Below, in pieces: positions 8,925 to 18,013 of a stretch of DNA of 64,000 nucleotides. Location: positions 1-64,000 of the forward strand of contig NZ_UUOC01000023.1 in NCBI RefSeq assembly GCF_900590755.1, given 5' to 3'. Position 1 is the stretch's first letter, and each line of letters opens with the position of its first letter. The position numbers and the translations under genes were made by a program. The notes below the pieces were generated by a model. It was not told the DNA's origin. It saw only the letters and a list, made by a program, of their open reading frames with translations, and did not search any database. This stretch comes from Pseudomonas viridiflava. Its GTDB lineage: Bacteria; Pseudomonadota; Gammaproteobacteria; Pseudomonadales; Pseudomonadaceae.

Positions 8925-8976
8925 GCATCGACTCAGAACTTGCGGGTGGCGGACTTCAAGTCCGCTGACTCGATGC
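8925..8976. promoter_or_regulatory. Nested inverted repeat upstream of the RTX pair
   Basis: The outer arms GCATCGACTCAG (8925-8936) and CTGACTCGATGC (8965-8976) pair with one mismatch. They enclose an inner perfect repeat GCGGACTT-C-AAGTCCGC (8949-8965). It lies about 20 bp upstream of the 8906 start codon in the 270-bp gap shared with the divergent manC/algA gene. It could be a leader hairpin or a protein-binding site; there is no T-run to make it a terminator. Confidence 0.5.
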
Positions 8977-9176
8977 GTGAGCCAAATAAGCAAACTGTTT
9001 CAAAACTGATACAAATTGAAATTCTTAGCCGCTCTGACTCGGTCAATGAAGAATGGTTCCCATCTTTTTTTGTCCTCTAGGGCCTGCATACAACGGTGAT
9101 CCGTGTTGCATCCCCCCTCCAGCCCCCGGATAATGCGCGCCTCACTACATACACGTAGTACAAGAATGGAGTTGCT

Positions 9177-10595
9177 ATGTTCACCCCGGTAATCCTGGCT
9201 GGCGGTAATGGTTCGCGTCTGTGGCCGCTTTCGCGCCAGAGCTTTCCCAAGCAATTTCTGGCCCTGGATGGCCAGGATCAGGGCACGATGTTTCAGCGCA
9301 CGCTGGCTCGGCTGCAAGGCCTTGAGCATTCGGCTGCGGTCGTGGTCAGTAATGAAAATCACCGGTTTATCGTGGCCGAGCAGCTGCGCGTAGCGAAGAT
9401 GGGCAGCCGTCGCATCATTCTTGAGCCGTTGGCCCGCAACACCGCGCCGGCCATCGCTCTGGCGGCACTTGAAGCCAGCGCAGATGGCAGTGATCCGATC
9501 CTGCTGGTGCTGGCGGCCGACCACCATATCCATGACGAAGAAGCGTTCCGCGCAGCGGTGCAAGTGGCTCAAGCCCACGCCGAAGCCGGGCGTCTGGTGA
9601 CCTTCGGGATCACGCCAACCCACGCCGAAACCGGTTTTGGCTACATCCAGTGCGGCGCTGCCATCGAGCAGGGCGGCTTTGCGATTTCCGCCTTTAAAGA
9701 GAAGCCTTCGCCGGAAATGGCTGAGGAATATCTGTCTTCAGGCGTGTACCTGTGGAACAGCGGCATGTTCATGTTCCGCGCTTCGGTGTTCCTCAATGAG
9801 CTGAACGAACATCGCCCGGAAATGCTGGCCGCATGCCGCGCCGCGCTGGCTGGTGCTGAAGCTGACCGCACGTTCCTGCACGTACCGGCTGAAGAGTTTT
9901 CGCAGTGCGTCGATGAGTCGGTGGACTACGCCGTCATGGAGCACACGGCCGCTGGTCTGGTTGTTCCGCTGGATGCAGGCTGGAATGACCTGGGCAGCTG
10001 GTCGGCAATCTGGGATGTGGGCCCGCACGATGCCAACATGAATCGTCTTGAAGGCGACGTCATGGCGATCGATACCAAGAATTGCCTGGTGCAGTCCCAT
10101 CATCGTCTGGTGGCGACCGTCGGTCTTGAAGACCTTATCGTTATCGAAACCAAAGACGCGGTGCTGGTTGCCAACAAGAACGACAGCCAGCAGGTCAAGG
10201 ATGTGGTCAAGCGCTTGCAGGCTGAAGAGCGTGCCGAGTTCGTGACCCATCCGCTGGTCAATCGCCCTTGGGGTCATTACGACACCGTGGACCGTGGCGA
10301 GCGTTATCAGGTCAAGCGCATCAGTGTGCTGCCGGGCGAATGCTTGTCGTTGCAGATGCACTACCACCGCGCCGAGCACTGGATCGTGGTATCCGGTACT
10401 GCCAAGGTCACCTGTGATGATCAGGAACTGATCCTTTCGGAAAATCAGTCGACCTACATCCCGCTGGGCGTCAAACACTCCCTGGCCAACCCGGGCAAAG
10501 TGCCGTTGGAACTGATCGAAGTGCAGTCCGGCTCGTACCTGGGTGAAGACGATATCGTGCGGTTTGAAGACCGTTACGGGCGTCTGCCTAAGTAA
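9177..10595 (+). CDS. manC: Mannose-1-phosphate guanylyltransferase / mannose-6-phosphate isomerase
   Basis: 472-residue bifunctional type II PMI-GMP (ManC/AlgA/WbpW family). It interconverts fructose-6-P and mannose-6-P and makes GDP-mannose from mannose-1-P and GTP in the cytoplasm. The N-terminal nucleotidyltransferase has LAGGNGSRLWPLSR (about 8-21) and FKEKP (about 174-178). The C-terminal cupin isomerase has PWGHYDTVDRGERY and QMHYHRAEHWIVVSG (about 360-408). GGAG precedes the ATG, and a strong terminator follows. It is not next to alginate genes, so it more likely supplies GDP-mannose or GDP-rhamnose for LPS or exopolysaccharide. The algA or wbpW paralogue cannot be told apart here. 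Confidence 0.93.
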   Translation: MFTPVILAGGNGSRLWPLSRQSFPKQFLALDGQDQGTMFQRTLARLQGLEHSAAVVVSNENHRFIVAEQLRVAKMGSRRIILEPLARNTAPAIALAALEASADGSDPILLVLAADHHIHDEEAFRAAVQVAQAHAEAGRLVTFGITPTHAETGFGYIQCGAAIEQGGFAISAFKEKPSPEMAEEYLSSGVYLWNSGMFMFRASVFLNELNEHRPEMLAACRAALAGAEADRTFLHVPAEEFSQCVDESVDYAVMEHTAAGLVVPLDAGWNDLGSWSAIWDVGPHDANMNRLEGDVMAIDTKNCLVQSHHRLVATVGLEDLIVIETKDAVLVANKNDSQQVKDVVKRLQAEERAEFVTHPLVNRPWGHYDTVDRGERYQVKRISVLPGECLSLQMHYHRAEHWIVVSGTAKVTCDDQELILSENQSTYIPLGVKHSLANPGKVPLELIEVQSGSYLGEDDIVRFEDRYGRLPK

Positions 10596-10613
10596 AGCTG
10601 CCTGTGAAACACA

Positions 10614-10644
10614 AAAAGCCCGCATCCAGTGATGCGGGCTTTTT
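10614..10644 (+). terminator. Intrinsic terminator after manC
   Basis: A perfect 13-bp stem AAAAGCCCGCATC / GATGCGGGCTTTT with a CAGT loop and trailing T-run lies 18 bp after the manC stop codon. Confidence 0.95.
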
Positions 10645-10685
10645 GGTTTAAAGGGACTTCGCGGTCTCATTGAAATGCTTTTTCT

Positions 10686-10771
10686 GAGCTCACGAGCAGC
10701 GCGAGGCAGCGATAGCGGTCTGCCTGATACACCGCCATCACGGCCTCGCGCTGCTCGTGCGCTCCTACAGG
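10686..10771. repeat. REP-like inverted repeat (CTCGCGCTGCTCGTG type)
   Basis: The arms CACGAGCAGCGCGAGG (10691-10706) and CCTCGCGCTGCTCGTG (10744-10759) flank a spacer of about 37 bp and end in CGCTCCTACAG. A related element is at 49676-49765. The rest of the 338-bp gap before the next gene (10772-10933) shows only a ribosome binding site (AGGA near 10919). Confidence 0.8.
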
Positions 10772-10933
10772 GTCCTGAAGTTCACTTCCAAATTCCCCGC
10801 TTTACCGAGCAATTTTTCCAGCAACCGCCCATTCGAGTGTCTATAAGTTAAAGAAGCATTCGGACAAAGGGTCGATTCAGCTCCCGCTTCCCATGCCGAT
10901 AACTCGTCTGAACTCATTAGGATCGGTGCTGCC

Positions 10934-12247
10934 ATGTTTAACACCCGCTTGAAGAAGGAATTACAGGCGCAAGAAGCCGAGCTTTCTATTTATCGGCAGA
11001 TGGAGCGGGGCATGGACTCGCAGATGTTGTCGGTAACCCTGGACCCGAATTACCGCATCACCCATATCAACGCGAACTTCTCCAAAGTGCTGGGTTATAC
11101 CGCCGAGCATTTGCAGGGCCGTGGAATGGATGAAATCGTTCCGACATACGTCAAGCAGCTTGATTGTTATCGCAATCTGCGCGCGGGCATGTCGAACGGG
11201 GAGTCGGTGATCGACAACTACCGCTTCCTTAAAGCGGACGGCAGTCTGGCCTGGGTTCGGTCGATCTGGTATCCGATCATGGGCGACGACGGCAAGCTCT
11301 CGCATATCCGGTGTTTTGGCAGTGAGATTACCGACGCGATTGAGCTGGCGACTGAAAACGCTGCGTTCATTCAGGCGCTGTTGCGTTCGACGGCCGTGAT
11401 TGAGTTCAATCTGACCGGGCATGTGCTCAAGGCGAACGACCAATTCCTTCGTGGGATGGGTTACAACCTGGCGCAAATCAAGGGCAAGCACCACAGCATT
11501 TTTTGCGATCCGGCGGAGGTTAATTCGCCTCAGTACAAAGATTTCTGGGCAACGCTCAATCGTGGCGAGTTTGTCGCCAGTCGCTTTAAGCGTGTGGATG
11601 CCAATGGGCGCGTGGTCTGGCTGGAGGCGACGTACAACCCGGTTCATGACGCACAGGGCAATCTGTTCAAAGTCGTGAAATTCGCCACGGTTATCACCGA
11701 TCAGGTAGAACGTGAAGCCGAAGTCAGTGATGCGGCAGGCATCGCGTTCGAGATCTCTCAGCAGACCGACCTCACCGCTCAGCGCGGCGCCACGGTGGTC
11801 AAGGACACGGTCGAGACCATGCGCAAGATCTCCGATGAGATGCAATCGGCTTCCCAGGGGATTGAAGCGCTGGGCAAACAGTCGCTGCTGATCAGCTCCA
11901 TCGTGCAGACCATCGGTGGCATCGCTCAGCAGACCAACCTGCTGGCGCTCAACGCCGCCATTGAAGCCGCCCGCGCGGGTGAGCAGGGCAGGGGCTTTGC
12001 GGTGGTGGCCGATGAAGTGCGGCAATTGGCCGGGCGGACCAGCGCCGCGACCGAGGAAATCGTCAACGTCGTGCAGCAGAACCAGAATCTTGTGGACGAA
12101 GCCGTGCGCGGCATCGCCAACAGTCGCGGGCAGGCTGAACAAGGTCTGGGGCTGGCTAATGACGCAGGTGCGGTGATCGTCGAAATCCAGGAGGGCGCGC
12201 GGCAGGTGGTTGGCGCGGTGAGCCGGTTTGCCAATCAGTTGAAGTAG
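10934..12247 (+). CDS. Soluble PAS-PAS methyl-accepting chemotaxis protein (BdlA-like)
   Basis: 437 residues with no membrane helix or signal peptide. Two PAS domains (about 30-145 and 150-265) are followed by a short MCP signalling domain (about 270-437) with the conserved hairpin tip [20 protein letters not shown] at about 331-350. Size and domain order match BdlA of P. aeruginosa, a cytoplasmic receptor controlling biofilm dispersal, rather than membrane-bound Aer. The PAS domains probably bind heme or FAD and sense redox state or oxygen; this is inferred from the family. It sits between genes for secreted matrix-type proteins. Start chosen at the ATG with AGGA upstream. Confidence 0.85.
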   Translation: MFNTRLKKELQAQEAELSIYRQMERGMDSQMLSVTLDPNYRITHINANFSKVLGYTAEHLQGRGMDEIVPTYVKQLDCYRNLRAGMSNGESVIDNYRFLKADGSLAWVRSIWYPIMGDDGKLSHIRCFGSEITDAIELATENAAFIQALLRSTAVIEFNLTGHVLKANDQFLRGMGYNLAQIKGKHHSIFCDPAEVNSPQYKDFWATLNRGEFVASRFKRVDANGRVVWLEATYNPVHDAQGNLFKVVKFATVITDQVEREAEVSDAAGIAFEISQQTDLTAQRGATVVKDTVETMRKISDEMQSASQGIEALGKQSLLISSIVQTIGGIAQQTNLLALNAAIEAARAGEQGRGFAVVADEVRQLAGRTSAATEEIVNVVQQNQNLVDEAVRGIANSRGQAEQGLGLANDAGAVIVEIQEGARQVVGAVSRFANQLK

Positions 12248-12269
12248 TGCAGCCGTGTGCAACACCGAT

Positions 12270-12350
12270 CTGTAGGAGCCAACTTGTTGGCGAGGCGTTG
12301 GTCCTGGGTACACAGGAATAGCGTCTCGCGAACAAGTTTGCTCCTCCTGA
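12270..12350. repeat. REP-like inverted repeat
   Basis: TGTAGGAGCCAACTTGTTGG (12271-12290) and the imperfect partner CGCGAACAAGTTTGCTCCTC lie 23 bp after the chemoreceptor stop. The arms are less perfect than in the other REP families here. Confidence 0.65.
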
Positions 12351-12454
12351 AAGAATTTCAAGTGGCGTTGCCGAAGCCTGCAAGTAACCCCGAGTTTAAT
12401 ATTCCGCTCAATTACTTTTTAAGGTCTGTGCTTTATATAGCAATAGCACTTTAT

Positions 12455-12483
12455 TTGACGTCAACTATCCGCCGGCATATATC
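12455..12483 (+). promoter_or_regulatory. Candidate sigma70 promoter with overlapping TTGACGTCAA palindrome
   Basis: -35 TTGACG (12455-12460), a 17-bp spacer, and -10 TATATC (12478-12483). The -35 lies inside the perfect 10-bp palindrome TTGACGTCAA, a possible regulator site. It is about 250 bp upstream of the 12732 gene and 170 bp upstream of a terminator. Confidence 0.45.
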
Positions 12484-12489
12484 GTTTGA

Positions 12490-12656
12490 TATTGAATTTC
12501 AAGTTGGGATATGCATTTCCATTTAAATATTCTGTGACCGATCTCACATCTCCAACCGATTAACTGGATAGTGGCTGATCGCCCACAAAATGAAATAGAA
12601 GTTAATTGACTGATCTGCGATTCTCCGAATAACACCCATCCGGGTGTTTTTCTTTC
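12490..12656 (+). ncRNA. Candidate small RNA or attenuated leader, about 165 nt
   Basis: A transcript from the promoter at 12455-12483 would end at the intrinsic terminator at 12631-12656 without crossing any convincing open frame. It would be either a free small RNA or a 5' leader of the 12732 gene controlled by termination. No known RNA family was recognised; the call rests only on promoter and terminator placement. Confidence 0.3.
12631..12656 (+). terminator. Intrinsic terminator upstream of the 12732 gene
   Basis: A 7-bp stem AACACCC / GGGTGTT with an ATCC loop is followed by TTTCTTTCC. It lies 75 bp before the next start codon and 380 bp after the previous gene, so it is not obviously the end of a coding unit. 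Confidence 0.65.
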
Positions 12657-12731
12657 CAAACAATTGATGACCTTGGTTGACTCCACCTTTAGAAGTGGTG
12701 CCCCAAGGCGCGTCGGGCCAGGAGCGTTGCG

Positions 12732-15473
12732 ATGAGCGTACAGTCAGATTTAGCCGAGCTTTACACCGCATTTTATAATCGCGCACCGGATGCCGATGGT
12801 CTGGCGTACTGGGCCAGCGAGTTGAATAGCGGCAACATGACCCTTGAGTCCATCGCCCGGAACTGGGAAGGCGCACAGCCGGAAACTCAGGAAAAATACC
12901 CTGACACCTTGTCGGTCGATGATTTCATCGAAGCGATATATGGCAATGTTTTCAGTCGCAGCAGCGACGCTGAAGGCGCTGCTTATTGGAAGGCCGGTCT
13001 GGAAAACGGCAGCCTCAGCCGCGATTCGTTCATTGCTGCAGTCCTTAACGGCGCCAAGGCCAACACCTCTACCCAAGGTCTGGCCGATGCCGCGCTGGTT
13101 AATAACAAGGCTCAGGTAGGCGTGGCTTTCGCGGAGAAGGGTTTGAACGACACTGCCCTGGCGGCCAAGGTGCTGACCGCTGTGTCGGCCAACACGGACA
13201 CCCTGAACGCGACGCTGGACCTGATCAAACTGATTCCGGCCTCGACGGCAGCCCAGACTCCCGCCCTGCTGACGCTGGTGTCGTCGACCCTGGATAATGT
13301 TGCTGCTCTGGTCAAAGGCGCGCCTGACGAGCTGAGCGATCTGGCGACCTACCTCAACGCCGTGGTGGCCGGTACCGGCAGCACTACCAACCTGACCACG
13401 CTATTTACCAGCATCAACACCAAAGCGGGTGCCGCTCTCACCAACCCAAGTGCGCTGGATAACCCGGCGGCTCAGGCGGGTTCGGATGTTGTGGTGGCAA
13501 CGCCGACCACAGGGACTACTACGCCGGTTTTCGCGGTGACTGAAGTCGATGGTGTATTTACGGTTGGTACACAAAACGGGAACGTTCACGTCACCCTTGG
13601 AGATGGCGTTATCATTTTTACCCCTGCCGTAGGGACCGCTGTTGAGGTGTCATTGTCGCTTCTTGGTGAGGGCGGTGGTTTCGTTCTCAATACAATTAAG
13701 CTGACAGCAAGCCTTGATGCGTTTGAGACTCTGATGTCGGGAGTATTTTCAGAGAACCTGACGCTGTCAGGCACTGGCACATTGGTCTATCCGGAGTTTG
13801 ATTTTGGTGATTCGGCACCTTTGGCGGGACTGCCCGAATTTCTCGATATGCTAAACGTCCGCATCGACCTCTCTACGATCACTAAATTTACTGGTTCGGC
13901 CAGTGAATTCATTGCGCTGTATGCGCGGACAGACGTTACCGGACTGTCCAAGGTCGCAATATCCATTGATGATGATTTCGTGTCAGTGACTGATCTGGCG
14001 GTAATCGACAGTAAAACTACCGGCACCCTGGAGTATCACGGCGTAAGTGGAACCATTCAGCAGCTAGTCGCCAGCAGTTATGTGACTGGCGAAGTTAACG
14101 TCAGGCCTACGGATCTGCCGACTTCCGCTACTGGTCTGGATGCCCTCGCTGCAAAATTGAGCGGCGATGCTTTCATTTCATTCGATCTGACCAGCGTTGC
14201 GCAATACAATACGTTGTTCAACCTGCAGCTGACCTCTTACTGGGCGGCTGAACTGGTTGATACCGCCACGAATCTGCTGCCCCTTACCCAAGGTAACACT
14301 CGCAATATAGATATCAAGTTGACCGATGACGACGCAGGGACTTTGACTGTTCAGCAGCGCAGCGATCTCGCCAAGATTTTGATTTACGATCTGGATTCCG
14401 AGTGGACCTTCAGTTTTGCGGATACCGCTAAAAACCTCCTGGCCAGCTTCCAGGCCGATCCTGATCTAATTAACGAGTATGCATCTTCGGTAGTCGTTAC
14501 CGGAAACACTGAGGTAAGTATTGCCGAACTGCATACCCTTCAGGATTTCCCGACTATCGATCCTGCCTTTAACTACACTATTGTCGACACGTTAAGTAAT
14601 TTGAGCAGTGCTGATCTTGGCGGCGACACGTACTTTGTTGCAGATACAATATTAAACCTTGAAAGTGCCAGTGGTCCAAGTGCCGTGCTCTTGGATAATG
14701 CATACCATAATTATGTCGTTGATACGGTGGCTAATATTCAGCAGGGTGCATCCAGCAGTGCTTTAATGAGCGCAAACGGATATATAGTTGAAGACACCTT
14801 TGATGCCCTGTGGGATCAAGTAGGAACTGACCTGCTTGAAGGCGCGCTGGCGTACAAGGTTACGGGACTCGTGAATACATCGTTGAGTGTGGATGAGGCG
14901 CTTTTCCTGAATAATGCGGACAATAGCAACGACTATATCAACGCGTACACTGTATTCGACTCTGTTGCAGGGGCGAGCACGAACCTTGTATCTGAGCACT
15001 CATTGAAATACGCCAGCTCAGTCAACCTGTTCGCGACAGCGAATACTGACAAACTCAACGGCGATTTGACTGATGGTCACATCAACATCTTGTACACATC
15101 TGGAACCCAAGCTGACACGTTTACCGCCAACTCTGGATCCTTTGTCACGACGGACGATAACGGCTTCGATGCTTACAGCTTCTTGTATGGCAGCCCGTCG
15201 ATTCCTGATCGGGATCATATCGAGGTGTTCGTTGGTTCCGAATTGACTAAATCCTCAACGGATACGGTGACTGATAGCACCTACGCGTTTGTTAAGGGTT
15301 CCTACGATACAAACTCCGGTGCGTTCACGAAGGCAACCAATGGTACGGATACCCTGGTTGCCTGGGACTCGGATAGCTCCACTGAGGTGTCGGCGGTTGC
15401 AATCGTATTGGTCGGACAGAGCCCTAATAACGCGTCTGAAATCGTGAATTTCAGCCTGAAGTTGGTGCCGTAA
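12732..15473 (+). CDS. Large secreted DUF4214-type protein, paralogous N-terminus
   Basis: 913 residues, acidic, nearly Cys-free, without a Sec signal. The first 250 or so residues closely parallel the protein at 4379: LYTAFYNRAPDADGLAYW, then IYGNVFSRSSDAEGAAYW, ILNGAKANTS-type segments, and the ALDNPA hinge before a Thr/Gly linker. The following 650 residues differ from the 4379 protein: beta-rich, Asp/Ser/Thr-rich, without the 56-residue repeats, although VxDTxxNL-like motifs recur loosely. The hydrophobic end (VNFSLKLVP) may be the type I secretion signal. It is probably a surface or matrix protein; function unknown. GGAG sits upstream of the ATG, and a strong terminator follows. Confidence 0.8.
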   Translation: MSVQSDLAELYTAFYNRAPDADGLAYWASELNSGNMTLESIARNWEGAQPETQEKYPDTLSVDDFIEAIYGNVFSRSSDAEGAAYWKAGLENGSLSRDSFIAAVLNGAKANTSTQGLADAALVNNKAQVGVAFAEKGLNDTALAAKVLTAVSANTDTLNATLDLIKLIPASTAAQTPALLTLVSSTLDNVAALVKGAPDELSDLATYLNAVVAGTGSTTNLTTLFTSINTKAGAALTNPSALDNPAAQAGSDVVVATPTTGTTTPVFAVTEVDGVFTVGTQNGNVHVTLGDGVIIFTPAVGTAVEVSLSLLGEGGGFVLNTIKLTASLDAFETLMSGVFSENLTLSGTGTLVYPEFDFGDSAPLAGLPEFLDMLNVRIDLSTITKFTGSASEFIALYARTDVTGLSKVAISIDDDFVSVTDLAVIDSKTTGTLEYHGVSGTIQQLVASSYVTGEVNVRPTDLPTSATGLDALAAKLSGDAFISFDLTSVAQYNTLFNLQLTSYWAAELVDTATNLLPLTQGNTRNIDIKLTDDDAGTLTVQQRSDLAKILIYDLDSEWTFSFADTAKNLLASFQADPDLINEYASSVVVTGNTEVSIAELHTLQDFPTIDPAFNYTIVDTLSNLSSADLGGDTYFVADTILNLESASGPSAVLLDNAYHNYVVDTVANIQQGASSSALMSANGYIVEDTFDALWDQVGTDLLEGALAYKVTGLVNTSLSVDEALFLNNADNSNDYINAYTVFDSVAGASTNLVSEHSLKYASSVNLFATANTDKLNGDLTDGHINILYTSGTQADTFTANSGSFVTTDDNGFDAYSFLYGSPSIPDRDHIEVFVGSELTKSSTDTVTDSTYAFVKGSYDTNSGAFTKATNGTDTLVAWDSDSSTEVSAVAIVLVGQSPNNASEIVNFSLKLVP

Positions 15474-15525
15474 AGGCTAGTAATTGGGCGCACGTTAAGC
15501 GTCCCGGATTACAACATGTACTGAA

Positions 15526-15552
15526 AAGCCCCGGATTCCCGGGGCTTTTTTA
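15526..15552 (+). terminator. Intrinsic terminator
   Basis: A perfect 9-bp stem AAGCCCCGG / CCGGGGCTT with an ATTC loop and a T-run lies about 50 bp after the stop of the 12732 gene. Confidence 0.95.
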
Positions 15553-15608
15553 TTTAGATTATCGGTCTGATTGCTCTTCATTCAGAAACACCCGGACCTG
15601 TCGAACAT

Positions 15609-15637
15609 CGTTCGCAGCCTTCGGCAGCTCCTACAGG
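15609..15637. repeat. Single REP half-element (GCAGCCTTCGGCAGCTCC type)
   Basis: GTTCGCAGCCTTCGGCAGCT followed by CCTACAGG matches the right arm of the REP pairs at 16936, 37000, 42000 and 43800. No left arm is present. It lies in the leader of mltA. Confidence 0.75.
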
Positions 15638-15705
15638 ATGACGCTGCACCGCTTTCACCGTACCCTTGCGGACCAAAATGCCGCTTCAGGGGAACCGCTG
15701 CGCTC

Positions 15706-16884
15706 ATGACTCTTTCTTCCAAACATTGGCGCAAGGGCTTGGCTCTGGCTGTGCCGTTTGCCCTTTTTCTGGCCGGTTGCGACAACTCGGAAAAACCCCC
15801 GACGCCGCCACCTGAGCCACCTGCGCCGCCGCATACCACTTACACCCCGGCGAACTGGGATGCATTGCCCGCCGTTTCCGATAGCGATCTGCAAGCCGGA
15901 TTTGCTTCGTGGCGCAGCGCTTGTGTGCGACTCAAGGCTGATGCCGTCTGGGGCGCGACCTGTGCTGCGGCGGCCACTGTGCCGTTGGCAGCCGACGCAA
16001 CGCAGATTCGTAGCTTTCTGCAGGAGCAGTTGCAGGTTTACAGCATGCGCTCGGCCACCGGCAGCGCTGATGGTTTGATCACCGGTTATTACGAGCCGGT
16101 CTACCCCGGCAGCCTGACGCAGACGCCTCAGGCCTCGGTGCCGGTGTATGGCGTGCCGGACGATTTGATCATCGTCAATCTGGACAGCATCTACCCCGAA
16201 CTCAAGGGCAAGCGCTTGCGTGGTCGCCTTGAAGGTCGGGTGCTCAAGCCCTATGACGATGCCGCGACCATTAACGCTCAAGGGCTGAATGCGCCGGTGA
16301 TCGCCTGGCTGACCGACCCGATGGACCTGCAATTTTTGCAGATTCAGGGTTCGGGGCGGGTGCGTCTGGATAACGGTCAGCAACTGCGCATCGGGTACGC
16401 CGACCAGAACGGCAGGCCTTATCGCGCCATCGGCCGCTGGCTGGTGGAGCAGGGCGAGTTGAAAAAAGAAGACGTGACCATGGGCAGCATCGCCGCCTGG
16501 GCCAAGGCGCATCCTGAGCGCATCACGGATTTGTTGGCGAGCAACCCCAGCTACGTTTTTTTCGCCCGCAACCCGGACAGCAATGAAGGGCCGCGCGGTT
16601 CTCTGAACGTGCCTCTGACCTCGGGTTACAGCGTGGCGATTGATCGCAAAGTGATCCCGCTGGGAAGTTTGCTCTGGCTGTCCACGACACGCCCTGACGG
16701 ATCCCCACTGGTGCGCCCGGTAGCGGCGCAGGATACCGGCGGAGCAATTGCTGGCGAAGTGCGGGCTGATTTGTTCTGGGGTACAGGCGACGAGGCCGGG
16801 CATCTGGCGGGCGATATGAAGCAGAAGGGTAATGTGTGGTTGTTGTGGCCCAAGGGGATGGCATTGCCTGCGGCTGCGCAATAA
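15706..16884 (+). CDS. mltA: Membrane-bound lytic murein transglycosylase A
   Basis: 392-residue outer-membrane lipoprotein that cleaves the MurNAc-GlcNAc bond of peptidoglycan and forms 1,6-anhydromuropeptides. I start it at the ATG at 15706 (AGGGGA upstream), which gives a lipoprotein signal with lipobox LAGC at about residues 20-23. An earlier in-frame ATG at 15571 would bury the signal and is rejected. A Pro-rich linker follows the lipid Cys. MltA core motifs include GLITGYYEPVYPGS, LQIQGSGRVRL and the C-terminal 3D-type AAQDTGGAIAGEVRADLFWG segment with the catalytic Asp. Length is typical. It is transcribed alone. Confidence 0.93.
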   Translation: MTLSSKHWRKGLALAVPFALFLAGCDNSEKPPTPPPEPPAPPHTTYTPANWDALPAVSDSDLQAGFASWRSACVRLKADAVWGATCAAAATVPLAADATQIRSFLQEQLQVYSMRSATGSADGLITGYYEPVYPGSLTQTPQASVPVYGVPDDLIIVNLDSIYPELKGKRLRGRLEGRVLKPYDDAATINAQGLNAPVIAWLTDPMDLQFLQIQGSGRVRLDNGQQLRIGYADQNGRPYRAIGRWLVEQGELKKEDVTMGSIAAWAKAHPERITDLLASNPSYVFFARNPDSNEGPRGSLNVPLTSGYSVAIDRKVIPLGSLLWLSTTRPDGSPLVRPVAAQDTGGAIAGEVRADLFWGTGDEAGHLAGDMKQKGNVWLLWPKGMALPAAAQ

Positions 16885-16935
16885 GGCGATGACCTGCGGC
16901 AATGATCAGCCTGTGTTTTTCGAGACACAGCTCGG

Positions 16936-17138
16936 TCCTGTAGGAGCCGCCGGAGGTTACGACGGCCGCGAAGGCGGTTTGCCTGACACACCGCGGTTCG
17001 CAGCCTTCGGCAGCTCCTACAGGTTCGGCGTTATATCGGGCACAGCCCGGTCCTGTAGGAGCCGCCGGAGGTTACGACGGCCGCGAAGGCGGTTCGTCTG
17101 ACACAGGGCGGTTCGCAGCCTTCGGCAGCTCCTGCAGG
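16936..17138. repeat. Two tandem REP pairs
   Basis: Two nearly identical copies (16936-17023 and 17051-17138) each hold TCCTGTAGGAGCCGCCGGAG, GACGGCCGCGAAGGCGGTT and the opposing GTTCGCAGCCTTCGGCAGCT. They separate the convergent mltA gene and the leftward exopolysaccharide operon and may stabilise both 3' ends. Confidence 0.85.
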
Positions 17139-17149
17139 TCCGGCGTCCA

Positions 17150-18013
17150 TCATCTCTGCAACTCCTTCACCAACTCCGGCGTGACGTAATGCGGGCCGTC
17201 GAACAGGTAGAGGGGGTAGCCGTCGTAAGCCGACAGCTGGGGTTTGAGTTCTGCTGCCGTAGCCGAGCGGAAGCCGCCGCCGAAGTTGGGGCGGAAGGCT
17301 TCGACGATGATTCTTACGCGGTCTTTGCCAAGGCGATCACGCAGGGCATCGGCGTAGGTCCGGGCCACGGGCGCGGTGCGGGCGTAGACGCCGACGCCGT
17401 CCTGGAAGAACACGCCGATGTCATCCGGCAGCCACTGTTTGAGCCAGTCCGCAGTTGCGGCGGGGCCGATGTTGGCGCCGTCGTAGACGCTGATCCACAG
17501 CGGCCTTGGCAGCTTGGCCAGCAGTGCAGGCAGTTCTTTGGCGCGGGTCCAGCTCGGGTCGACTTCTGCGGGGAAGTACCAACCCGTTACGTGCACCGGC
17601 AACGGCAGTTTGGCGATGCGCTCGGAAACCGCCGCCAGTTGCTCGATATTGTCCCTTGAGCGGTTCTCACTGAAATAACCCGCCAGCCCGACAATCACAT
17701 CCTGAGCCCAGGGCTCTTTGCCGATACGTGCCCAGTCCGGCAGTACCGGGACGCTGGGCAGGCCAGTGCCGGGCACGAACGCCTGGTCATCCACCACCGT
17801 CCACTGCACCAACAGCTCTCGGGCGCCGAGTTTATGCCAGTCGCCCTTGATGCCCACGGTCTTGTTGTCCGGCTGCCAGACCATGCCGACGATGCCGGGG
17901 TCCAGCGGTTTCAAACGAGTGACGTACAGCATCGTGGTGCCTGAAACCACCGTCGCGGCCAACAACAGCGCAACGACAGTGGCACGGCTCAGGGTTTTGC
18001 CAAGAATCTTCAA
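17150..18013 (-). CDS. YbcH/DUF4434-like glycoside-hydrolase-fold protein
   Basis: 287 residues with one N-terminal membrane anchor or signal (about 9-30) and then a periplasmic domain. The segment GMVWQPDN near residue 43, LLVQWT near 68, VTGWYFPAEVD near 141 and VFFQDGVGV near 201 suit a TIM-barrel hydrolase-like protein. They recall E. coli YbcH, encoded beside nfrA/nfrB; that match is from memory of the family and is tentative. It is the last gene of the seven-gene operon, overlapping the acetyltransferase-like gene by 4 bp (ATGA). A role in trimming or processing the exported polysaccharide is inferred. Confidence 0.65.
   Translation of the reverse strand: MKILGKTLSRATVVALLLAATVVSGTTMLYVTRLKPLDPGIVGMVWQPDNKTVGIKGDWHKLGARELLVQWTVVDDQAFVPGTGLPSVPVLPDWARIGKEPWAQDVIVGLAGYFSENRSRDNIEQLAAVSERIAKLPLPVHVTGWYFPAEVDPSWTRAKELPALLAKLPRPLWISVYDGANIGPAATADWLKQWLPDDIGVFFQDGVGVYARTAPVARTYADALRDRLGKDRVRIIVEAFRPNFGGGFRSATAAELKPQLSAYDGYPLYLFDGPHYVTPELVKELQR

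Noticed and set aside
10961..12361. A 466-codon open frame antisense to the chemoreceptor
   Set aside because: No recognisable domain; an antisense shadow typical of GC-rich genes. The sense strand has complete PAS and MCP signatures.
15571..15705. Extended N-terminus of MltA
   Set aside because: The extra 45 codons cross a REP half-element and would place the lipoprotein signal internally. The ATG at 15706 gives a normal lipobox position.
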